Shown piece by piece: positions 29,875 to 35,192 of a stretch of DNA of 35,192 nucleotides (position 1 is the first letter of the stretch; each line of letters begins with the position of its first letter). The translations under genes and the position numbers were made by a program. The notes below the pieces were generated by a model. That model did no database searches, was not told the DNA's origin, and saw only the letters and a program-made list of their open reading frames with translations. The stretch comes from JBBTSQ01 sp039795895 (lineage in GTDB: Bacteria; Patescibacteriota; Minisyncoccia; Phycocordibacterales; JBAYGS01), in NCBI GenBank assembly GCA_039795895.1, contig JBDKKW010000009.1:1-35192 (forward strand), written 5' to 3'.

Positions 29875-31773
29875 ATGCGTCTTCTTTATCGTACATTCTT
29901 TCTCGCAGTACTCATCCTCCTTCCGGCATCTTTTGTGTGTGCGTCAACGACCGATGGGACGGTAAGTAGTATTACCAACAATATCGCTCGTTTCCAAAAT
30001 GGCTCATACGGCAAAATTAATTTCGGTGCCACCAATGGCAATGTACATATTACCAACAGTGGACTCACAGGCTACGCATGGGGAGATGTGGTGGGGTGGA
30101 TCAATTTGGCACCAACCGGAGGCGGAGTGCACAATAACGGCAATGGGGTTTTGAGTGGCTACGCGTGGGGCGAGCAGGCAGGGTGGATTAATTTTGCACC
30201 ATCAAACGGTGGCGTATCGATCGATTCATCGGGAGATTTTTCTGGGTTTGCATGGAGTGAAAATTACGGATGGATTGTGTTTAATTGTCTTTCTGATACT
30301 ACGTGTGGATCATATAGTCACAAAATAAATACCGATTATCGACCAGGCAGTAGTCTTGTGGCATGCAACAACGGTATCGATGATGACGGTGATGGCAAGA
30401 TCGACTACCCGGCGGATCCTGGATGCGATTCACCGACAGACACGAGTGAAGTAGATGCTTCGCTTGGAGGCGGAGGTGGGGGTTTTGGTGTGGTGGTTGC
30501 TCCAGTGGTGGCTCCGCCAGCTCCGGTACCTGTACCTGAGCCGACTCCAGAAGTTCCACCTCCGCCTACTCCTGAACCAACCCCAACCCCAACACCTGCT
30601 CCGACTCCTGATTCAGCCCCCGCATCTGCTCCTGCTCCAGCCGGACTTGGGGGTATTGGTGGTGGAAGTGGTGCCGGAGGCGGAAGTGGTGGAGGGGGTG
30701 GCATTTTCCCTTCGACTTTTGCGGCTGCGCGAGAGCAAATTTCTGAAAGTCTTGGGGTCGCTCGAGATGCCATTGTGAATACTGCTGAAAATGTACGAGA
30801 AGTGATTAATACGCCGGTTGGTTCGGCTGTGACCAAGACGGTCTCGACGGTGGGTGTGGTGGGCAGTGGAGTGATTACCGCATCGACCGCACTTTTCGCT
30901 AACCCACTCTCAGTTTCTGAACTCTTTCTGATTCCACTTCGTTTGTGGGCACTGTTGCTCGCGGCACTCGGCCTCAAAAAACGTCATCGTCCGTGGGGAA
31001 CTGTATACGATAGTGTGACCAAACAACCACTCGACCCGGCGTATGTGGTGCTCAAGGATGTGTCGGGCAATGAACTCTCAGCTTCGATTACTGATCTTGA
31101 TGGTCGCTATGGATTTTTGTTGAATCCGGGGCAGTATACGATTGTGGCCAACAAAACACACTACACATTTCCTTCAAAACGATTGGCTGGGAAGACCTTT
31201 GATGAGCTGTATGGAGATTTGTATTTCGGTGAGTCACTTTCAGTGACCGAGCTCGGAGGAGTGATTAGTAAAAATATTCCACTTGATCCTGAGACCTTGG
31301 ATTGGAATGAGGTGGCGAAGGGGGCACAGAATTTGATGAAGTTTTATACGCGCCACGATCGAGTGATTCGTCGAATTACCGATGTCTCGTTTGGTATCGG
31401 ATTTGCGATTTCTCTAGTGGCAACACTGTCGGCTCCGCAAAATTACAATATCGGTACTTTTATTGTGTATGTAGTGCTCGGGTTGCTCAGAATATTTGGA
31501 GTGACGAGCAAGCCGTACGGTAGTATTCGTACGAAGGAGGGTGGGGAACCGCTACGATTTGCGATTGTGCGTGTGTTTGCTTCTGGGGTGGATACCAAGG
31601 TGGCTGAGCGAGTGACCGACAAGCTTGGACGATACTACTGCTTGGTGCCTGATACCGGAGACTACTATGTGACCATCGACAAGAAAAATCCAGATGAGTC
31701 GTACACACAAATCTTTAAGTCAGGACCACTCAAGGCAGTGAAAGGGGTGATTGATACGACGTTTGAGGTGTAA
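29875..31773 (+). CDS. Large secreted/membrane surface protein with G-Y-A-W repeats
   Basis: A 632-residue protein starting at the ATG at 29875 (earlier frame sequence overlaps the protease gene). It has a signal peptide (about 1-23, cleavage near V-C-A-S). Three repeats of G-Y/F-A-W-...-G-W-I-N/V-F lie at about residues 66-140. A calcium-binding-type motif N-G-I-D-D-D-G-D-G-K-I-D sits near 167-178. A Pro-rich stretch (about 209-252), a Gly-rich stretch (256-276) and a hydrophobic helix (about 345-366) follow. Then come two carboxypeptidase regulatory-like beta-sandwich domains (about 376-432 and 546-610) around a second hydrophobic region (504-543). Known CPR envelope proteins look like this; adhesion or an S-layer-associated role is inferred. 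Confidence 0.8.
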   Translation: MRLLYRTFFLAVLILLPASFVCASTTDGTVSSITNNIARFQNGSYGKINFGATNGNVHITNSGLTGYAWGDVVGWINLAPTGGGVHNNGNGVLSGYAWGEQAGWINFAPSNGGVSIDSSGDFSGFAWSENYGWIVFNCLSDTTCGSYSHKINTDYRPGSSLVACNNGIDDDGDGKIDYPADPGCDSPTDTSEVDASLGGGGGGFGVVVAPVVAPPAPVPVPEPTPEVPPPPTPEPTPTPTPAPTPDSAPASAPAPAGLGGIGGGSGAGGGSGGGGGIFPSTFAAAREQISESLGVARDAIVNTAENVREVINTPVGSAVTKTVSTVGVVGSGVITASTALFANPLSVSELFLIPLRLWALLLAALGLKKRHRPWGTVYDSVTKQPLDPAYVVLKDVSGNELSASITDLDGRYGFLLNPGQYTIVANKTHYTFPSKRLAGKTFDELYGDLYFGESLSVTELGGVISKNIPLDPETLDWNEVAKGAQNLMKFYTRHDRVIRRITDVSFGIGFAISLVATLSAPQNYNIGTFIVYVVLGLLRIFGVTSKPYGSIRTKEGGEPLRFAIVRVFASGVDTKVAERVTDKLGRYYCLVPDTGDYYVTIDKKNPDESYTQIFKSGPLKAVKGVIDTTFEV

Positions 31774-31814
31774 AAAAGTATAAAGTAAAAAGTAGAAAGC
31801 ATAAGGTGTGAGAG

Positions 31815-31853
31815 AAAGCCCCCAAAATTGCTCCGCAATTTTGGGGGCTTTTG
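31815..31853 (+). terminator. Terminator of the surface protein gene
   Basis: A 16-bp hairpin (31816-31831 with 31835-31850, loop tcc), followed by tt. The 40 nt before it are a low-complexity agtaaaaagtagaaag-like run. Confidence 0.85.
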
Positions 31854-31859
31854 GTTGTC

Positions 31860-31888
31860 TTGCAGATATTATTTTGATGTGCTACAGT
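31860..31888 (+). promoter_or_regulatory. Promoter of the L10 leader/rplJ operon
   Basis: TTGCAG (31860-31865), a 17-nt spacer, and TGcTACAGT (-10 at 31883-31888), a few bases before the leader RNA. A second weaker candidate, TTGAGC (32097) with TTATAA (32120), lies just before rplJ. Confidence 0.6.
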
Positions 31889-31894
31889 GCTCTT

Positions 31895-31966
31895 CGTAAG
31901 GCTTCGGAGACTATAGGCGACCATAAGTCCTATACAGAGGTCGAAAGCACTGACTTTTCAGTGCCT
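31895..31966 (+). ncRNA. Ribosomal protein L10 leader (autoregulatory)
   Basis: The sequence cggagac-tataggcgacc...cctata-cagaggtcg follows the L10 leader consensus, in which an AGAC asymmetric side and a GAGG side flank a hairpin. Helices: tatagg/cctata (31912-31917 with 31929-31934) and an outer gctt/aagc (31901-31904 with 31945-31948). A further stem gcactga/tcagtgc is at 31947-31964. In other bacteria the L10-L12 complex binds this leader and represses its own operon. The remaining 165 nt to rplJ contain weak pairings but no clear extra element. Confidence 0.72.
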
Positions 31967-32130
31967 CAACTCCTACTCTCCGCCAGCTGTCAAAGTAGCT
32001 TGCGGATTTTATTTCGACGAGCGAGAAGCGCGTGGACAAGTACTCTTGTACACAGCGTTCGAGCGAAGTCGAATTAAGGGGTTTACACCCTTTATTTTGA
32101 GCCCTTACTTAATAGTAGTTTATAAGCACA

Positions 32131-32625
32131 ATGCCAGTTTCCAAATCACAAAAGAAGGAAGTCATTGATGGTTTGAAGACAGCTCTTTCACAAGCAAAGT
32201 CGACTGTATTCGTTAATTTTCACAAATTGACCGTAGCAGACTCGACTGCAATGCGAAAAGAGCTTTCTAAGAATAAGATCACCTATACCGTTGCAAAGAA
32301 AACATTGATCAAGAAGGCGCTTGAAGATGCGAAAGTATCTGGAAGCCTTCCTGCACTCGATGGTGAAATTGCAATCGCGTATGCGAGTGATCTCACTGCT
32401 CCAGCACGAGAAATCTTTGCGTTTCAAAAGAAGCTCAAGGATAAGCTCACGATTGTTGGGGGAGTGTTCGAAAGTAAGTTTATGAGTAAAGAGGAAATGA
32501 TGGCGATCGCTCTGATCCCTTCAGTCTCTACACTCCATGGTATGTTTGCCAACGTCATTAACTCTCCGATCCAGCGATTCGTCGTGGCTTTGGGTGAGAT
32601 TGCGAAGACTAAACCGACCGCGTAA
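32131..32625 (+). CDS. rplJ: 50S ribosomal protein L10
   Basis: A 164-residue protein with the L10 N-terminal domain (S-T-V-F-V-N-F-H-K-L-T-V-A-D-S-T-A-M-R-K-E-L, Y-T-V-A-K-K-T-L-I-K-K-A-L) and a C-terminal helix that recruits L7/L12 dimers to the stalk. Length is normal. There is no Shine-Dalgarno sequence before the ATG (tataagcaca). It is downstream of a recognisable L10 leader, and rplL follows after 63 nt. That gap contains a small gtcttt/aaagac stem. Confidence 0.94.
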   Translation: MPVSKSQKKEVIDGLKTALSQAKSTVFVNFHKLTVADSTAMRKELSKNKITYTVAKKTLIKKALEDAKVSGSLPALDGEIAIAYASDLTAPAREIFAFQKKLKDKLTIVGGVFESKFMSKEEMMAIALIPSVSTLHGMFANVINSPIQRFVVALGEIAKTKPTA

Positions 32626-32688
32626 AGAAATATTAATAATTCTTTGGTCTTTCTGTAGACTAAAGACTAGCAACTAACAACTAACTGT

Positions 32689-33081
32689 ATGGAAGAAACA
32701 AAAGTAGCAGTACCTGCAAAGTTTGCTGATATCGTATCTGCAATCGAAAAAATGTCGGTACTTGATTTGAATGAATTAGTAAAGGTATTTGAAGCACGCT
32801 TTGGTGTGTCAGCAACCGCAGTAGCGGCTGCTCCAGCCGGAGGCGCGGCTGCTCCAGCGGGTGAGGAGAAGAGTATGTTCAACCTTGAGCTCAAGGATGC
32901 AGGTGCAAACAAGATCGCGGTGATCAAGGTGATCAAGGAAGCTTTGGCACTCGGTCTTAAGGAGGCAAAGGATATCGTTGATGCTGCTCCAAAGATGGTA
33001 AAGGAGGGCTTGAAGAAAGACGAAGCTGATGCTTTGAAGAAGAAAATTGAGGAAGCGGGTGGTAAGGTGGAATTGAAATAA
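32689..33081 (+). CDS. rplL: 50S ribosomal protein L7/L12
   Basis: A 130-residue stalk protein that recruits translation GTPases. The N-terminal dimerisation region (F-A-D-I-V-S-A-I-E-K-M-S-V-L-D-L-N-E-L-V-K) is followed by an Ala/Gly-rich hinge (A-A-A-P-A-G-G-A-A). The globular C-terminal domain has F-N-L-E-L-K-D-A-G-A-N-K-I-A-V-I-K and E-A-K-D-I-V-D-A-A-P and ends E-A-G-G-K-V-E-L-K. Length is normal. The gene closes the rplJ operon before a strong terminator. Confidence 0.96.
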   Translation: MEETKVAVPAKFADIVSAIEKMSVLDLNELVKVFEARFGVSATAVAAAPAGGAAAPAGEEKSMFNLELKDAGANKIAVIKVIKEALALGLKEAKDIVDAAPKMVKEGLKKDEADALKKKIEEAGGKVELK

Positions 33082-33103
33082 TTTCTTTTCTAACCTATAC
33101 AAC

Positions 33104-33140
33104 AAAAAAACACTTCGGCATTTGCCGAAGTGTTTTTTTT
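33104..33140 (+). terminator. Terminator of rplJ-rplL
   Basis: A hairpin with arms 33104-33119 and 33124-33139 (loop attt), ending in eight T residues. Confidence 0.88.
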
Positions 33141-33149
33141 GTTTACAAA

Positions 33150-33176
33150 AGAAAAAGCTCGACAAAAAGTCGAGCT
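33150..33176 (-). terminator. Terminator of the XRE regulator gene
   Basis: A hairpin agctcgac/gtcgagct (33156-33163 with 33169-33176, loop of five). Reading leftwards it is followed by ttttcttttg on the minus strand. Confidence 0.78.
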
Positions 33177-33190
33177 GAAGAACTGGAAGA

Positions 33191-33592
33191 TTACTGATTC
33201 TTCCTGAGAATTCCGAGTCTTTGCATTTCGATAAAGGCGGGTATGGTAGACTGGATTGAGGCGAGGGTGATAACTCCCTCTTTTTCCAATAAACCTTCTA
33301 GTAAGAGACGGATGTCTACGTCAGAAAATGGGCAATAGTTTTGTTTTTTGCCACCCTTGAAGAAGGTATGGGCATCAATAATTGATCCACCCAAGACTCT
33401 TTCTAATGCCTTCAGGTCTTTGGAGCGGAGCCTTTGGATATTATTCTCGATTTTCGATAGGGTCTTTGTCGCATGTTTATCCATGGGGCGCCATTGCTTT
33501 GCGACTGTTGACTGAGATAAATCCTGGGTAGTTCTGAGGTGTTTAAGATATGCGCCAAGAGTCTCAAATTTTGAGTAGTGTTCGGGATTCAT
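33191..33592 (-). CDS. XRE-family helix-turn-helix regulator
   Basis: A 133-residue protein. The N-terminal half fits an XRE/Cro helix-turn-helix: L-G-A-Y-L-K-H-L-R-T-T-Q-D-L-S-Q-S-T-V-A, then S-K-I-E-N-N-I-Q-R-L and A-L-E-R-V-L-G. The C-terminal half is helical and of unknown role. Its promoter (TTGACA, 16 nt, TATCTT) overlaps an inverted repeat that would suit autoregulation. A second copy of the operator-like sequence faces the divergent gene at 33752. Confidence 0.75.
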   Translation of the reverse strand: MNPEHYSKFETLGAYLKHLRTTQDLSQSTVAKQWRPMDKHATKTLSKIENNIQRLRSKDLKALERVLGGSIIDAHTFFKGGKKQNYCPFSDVDIRLLLEGLLEKEGVITLASIQSTIPAFIEMQRLGILRKNQ

Positions 33593-33623
33593 AGAAAGAC
33601 CTTTTATTTATTACTCTGTACCC

Positions 33624-33659
33624 AAGATAACACTCTTAATGTTCTTGTCAAATAGACAA
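33624..33659 (-). promoter_or_regulatory. Promoter and operator-like site of the XRE gene
   Basis: On the minus strand: TTGACA (33651-33646), a 16-nt spacer, and TGtTATCTT (-10 at 33629-33624). The inverted repeat ttgtc-aaata-gacaa (33645-33659) covers the -35. Confidence 0.6.
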
Positions 33660-33681
33660 TAAAATGTTCTGTCCCAGTCTT

Positions 33682-33696
33682 TTTTCTATTTGGCAA
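33682..33696. promoter_or_regulatory. Second operator-like site
   Basis: The complement reads ttgccaaatagaaaa, matching the 15-mer at 33645-33659 at 13 of 15 positions in opposite orientation. It lies just upstream of a possible TTGTGC, 18 nt, TGcTACTAT promoter (33697-33726) for the gene at 33752. Confidence 0.45.
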
Positions 33697-33751
33697 TTGT
33701 GCGGAGTATCTACGCGGTGCTACTATGTCGCTATACCTTTAATGTATTTGT

Positions 33752-34372
33752 ATGACTGATATTCTTGGACAACTGTTTGGTACTCCGATACGAGTAAAAT
33801 TGCTTCGATTATTTATTTTTAATCCTGAGCGAGTCTATCACTTCGATGAGCTGGCTTCTCGAGTGAAGGCGTCTGCGTCAAAAATTAAACCTGAATTGGC
33901 AGTGCTGGAACGTGCTGGGGTGATCAAGACGACCCAGATGTTAGTCGAAGTTTCTGGAAAGAAGACAGAAAAGAAGAAAAAAGTGTCAGGATATGTTTTG
34001 AGTGAGCGATGTGCTCATCTCCAAGCGCTGAGAAATTTACTCCTCGCTATTACGCCGTTTACTTCAGAGGAGATCGCGAAGCGAATTTCTAAGACGGGAA
34101 AAATTAAGCTTACGGTACTGTCCGGTGTGTTTATCCAGCAGTATGATGCGCGTATTGACTTGCTTGTGGTGGGGGACAAGATTAAGATGCCGGTGCTTGA
34201 GCGATTGATCAAGACGATTGAATCTGAGCTTGGACGTGAATTGCGTTATGTCATCCTTGAGACCGCTGATTTCCAGTATCGATTGAGTGTGCACGACAAG
34301 CTAGTGCGTGATGTGTTTGATTTTCCACACCAGCTTGTCACTGATCTCTTGGGTGTGCGATTTTCGGTGTGA
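33752..34372 (+). CDS. Winged-helix regulator with nucleotidyltransferase-like domain
   Basis: A 206-residue protein. The N-terminal winged helix (about 1-75) reads L-F-G-T-P-I-R-V-K-L-L-R-L-F-I-F-N-P and H-F-D-E-L-A-S-R-V-K-A-S-A-S-K-I-K-P-E-L. A basic wing K-K-T-E-K-K-K-K-V follows. The C-terminal part (G-V-F-I...A-R-I-D-L-L-V-V-G-D-K, then E-L-G-R-E-L-R-Y-V-I-L) resembles the minimal nucleotidyltransferase fold. However, the usual G-S...D-x-D active site is not complete (I-D-L-L only), so a catalytic role is doubtful. DNA-binding regulation is the safer guess. Such proteins are common in CPR genomes. Confidence 0.75.
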   Translation: MTDILGQLFGTPIRVKLLRLFIFNPERVYHFDELASRVKASASKIKPELAVLERAGVIKTTQMLVEVSGKKTEKKKKVSGYVLSERCAHLQALRNLLLAITPFTSEEIAKRISKTGKIKLTVLSGVFIQQYDARIDLLVVGDKIKMPVLERLIKTIESELGRELRYVILETADFQYRLSVHDKLVRDVFDFPHQLVTDLLGVRFSV

Positions 34373-34432
34373 TGAAGGGGATGGTAGACAAGTCAGCAAG
34401 AGAGATAAGAAGCAAGAAAGACTAGGAAAATT

Positions 34433-34468
34433 AAAAGGATGAGGTGTCGCAGGCACCTCATCCTTTTT
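34433..34468. terminator. Bidirectional terminator
   Basis: A 13-bp hairpin (34434-34446 with 34454-34466), with T-tracts outward on both strands. It serves the gene ending at 34372 and the response-regulator gene. Confidence 0.82.
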
Positions 34469-34509
34469 CGTTCTGACGGGTCTATCTTACTCTCTTGCTT
34501 CTGCTCTTT

Positions 34510-34890
34510 TTACATTCCTATCGCTTTCTTCACCTCATTAACGATATTATCGAGAGAAACCGTGGCTTTGATCATAAAAGTGGTCACTCCGAGGTCTTTT
34601 GCTTTCTGAAGTTGCTCTCGAGAGCCAAGATTTGAGAGAAAGATTGCCGGTGCCGGATTTTTTGCCTCTTTGAGTTTGGTTAAGATCTCAAATCCGTCCA
34701 TATCAGGAAGGAGAATGTCGAGGAGGATGACATCAGGTTTCTCGGTGGTAGCCATTTCCAAACCACTCTTACCATTTTGAGAGAATACGACCGCAAAGCC
34801 TGAGCCAGAGAGTCGTTTGACGAGCAAGTCCATAAAAAACTTGTCATCTTCCACAATCAGAACCTTCTTTTTTGAGGTATTAGTATCCAT
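34510..34890 (-). CDS. Stand-alone response regulator (CheY-like receiver)
   Basis: A 126-residue protein. I start at the ATG at 34890, 7 nt after TAAAAT; upstream in-frame ATGs at 34926 and 34899 overlap the promoter. It is a single receiver domain: acidic pair in V-L-I-V-E-D-D-K, phospho-acceptor Asp in I-L-L-D-I-L-L-P-D-M-D-G-F, Ser in I-F-L-S-N-L, and conserved Lys in F-M-I-K-A-T (the Pro that usually follows is absent). There is no output domain, so it probably signals by protein contact. No sensor kinase gene is adjacent. Confidence 0.9.
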   Translation of the reverse strand: MDTNTSKKKVLIVEDDKFFMDLLVKRLSGSGFAVVFSQNGKSGLEMATTEKPDVILLDILLPDMDGFEILTKLKEAKNPAPAIFLSNLGSREQLQKAKDLGVTTFMIKATVSLDNIVNEVKKAIGM

Positions 34891-34897
34891 GGCACTC

Positions 34898-34926
34898 ATT
34901 TTACACGGACTATCTATTTTACGCAA
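34898..34926 (-). promoter_or_regulatory. Promoter of the response regulator (leaderless)
   Basis: On the minus strand: TTGCGT (34926-34921), a 17-nt spacer, and TAAAAT (34903-34898), 7 nt before the ATG. Confidence 0.65.
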
Positions 34927-34976
34927 TGGCGTTTTGGCTAGTAGTCGCTATCCACAAAGGTTTTTCGGCTAATCAG

Positions 34977-34985
34977 TGGTATAAT
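34977..34985 (+). promoter_or_regulatory. Extended -10 of the last gene (leaderless)
   Basis: TGGTATAAT ends 7 nt before the ATG at 34993. No clear -35 is seen. Confidence 0.6.
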
Positions 34986-34992
34986 TTTCGGT

Positions 34993-35192
34993 ATGAGCGC
35001 ACTTTTCATAAACGCTCTCGCGCGTCCTGTATCACAGGCCTTTTTGAGATTGTTCTCGAGGGGTATGTTTTGTGCTTTTGTCTTTTTGTCACTGAGTCAA
35101 ATCGCTTTCGCGGCTGGACCATACGCTCCAGGTGAGACACTTAATCCCGCTTGTTCTCCTGGAGCTACCAATTGTATTGTATCGCAACTCGC
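34993..35192 (+). CDS. Secreted surface protein, 3'-truncated
   Basis: The first 66 codons of a gene that leaves the window. A basic N-terminus (A-L-A-R-P-V-S-Q, R-L-F-S-R-G) precedes a hydrophobic stretch (M-F-C-A-F-V-F-L-S-L-S-Q-I-A-F-A) with cleavage expected after A-F-A. The mature start, A-G-P-Y-A-P-G-E-T-L-N-P-A-C-S-P-G-A-T-N-C, is a Cys-pair motif that I associate with the N-termini of large fibre-like surface proteins in CPR genomes. Function beyond surface location cannot be read from this part. Confidence 0.75.
   Translation, partial: MSALFINALARPVSQAFLRLFSRGMFCAFVFLSLSQIAFAAGPYAPGETLNPACSPGATNCIVSQL

Noticed and set aside
1..35192. CRISPR array, tRNA or rRNA genes
   Set aside because: No regularly spaced direct repeats, no tRNA cloverleaf with T-loop gttcga in context, and no rRNA-like segments were seen on either strand.

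Overview
The window looks like a chromosomal segment of a Candidate Phyla Radiation (Patescibacteria) bacterium, most likely of the Parcubacteria/Paceibacteria group. This is inferred from gene content and style, not from a marker tree. The indicators are: secreted low-complexity surface proteins with G-Y-A-W...G-W-I repeats and a Y-A-P-G-E-T-L-type N-terminus; a compact type IV pilus operon; a ComEC split into separate channel and metallo-beta-lactamase genes; an RNase HI with a C-terminal viroplasmin-like domain; and many genes without Shine-Dalgarno sites. TGA is used as a stop (for example at 19263-19265), so the code is the standard bacterial one. No rRNA, tRNA, CRISPR array, transposase or phage gene was seen.

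Layout: 1-5781 encodes cell-surface proteins: a 5'-truncated Ig-like protein, a small membrane protein, and two tandem paralogues sharing a 374-nt GC-rich cassette. 5989-12715 is a type IV pilus operon (PilB ATPase, PilC platform, three minor prepilins, and a pilin-like protein fused to an LVIVD propeller). 12873-14774 holds the glycolytic pair tpiA-pgk. 14815-19309 is a compositionally distinct four-gene island: a nicotinamidase-like hydrolase, a von Willebrand A protein, a PP2C phosphatase and a Ser/Thr kinase. Its last three genes resemble TerY-type phospho-signalling triads. 19308-22552 has a HIT hydrolase divergent from recJ, an unidentified roughly 340-nt structured RNA with its own promoter and terminator, and rnhA. 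22537-27076 has the two ComEC halves, separated by superoxide dismutase, a small unknown gene and a duplicated pair of small transcription units. 27164-29181 (minus strand) has two small unknown genes, an NlpC/P60 hydrolase behind an apparent attenuator, and rpmB. 29249-31773 has a site-2 protease and a large surface protein. 31860-33081 is the L10 leader with rplJ-rplL. 33191-35192 has regulators (XRE, winged-helix/nucleotidyltransferase-like, response regulator) and the start of another secreted protein.

Two promoter styles recur. One is an extended -10 (TGnTAnnnT) only 6-7 nt before the ATG, implying leaderless mRNAs (tpiA, recJ, HIT, rnhA, comEC-MBL, response regulator, last gene). The other is TTG-type -35, 16-bp spacer, TAnnnT, found in front of small accessory genes. 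A T at position -1 precedes about 29 of 36 assigned start codons.

The best candidates for undescribed biology are the hydrolase/VWA/PP2C/kinase island, the orphan structured RNA downstream of recJ, a dispersed repeat present at 12720-12845 and 28772-28935, and the attenuator ahead of the NlpC/P60 gene.
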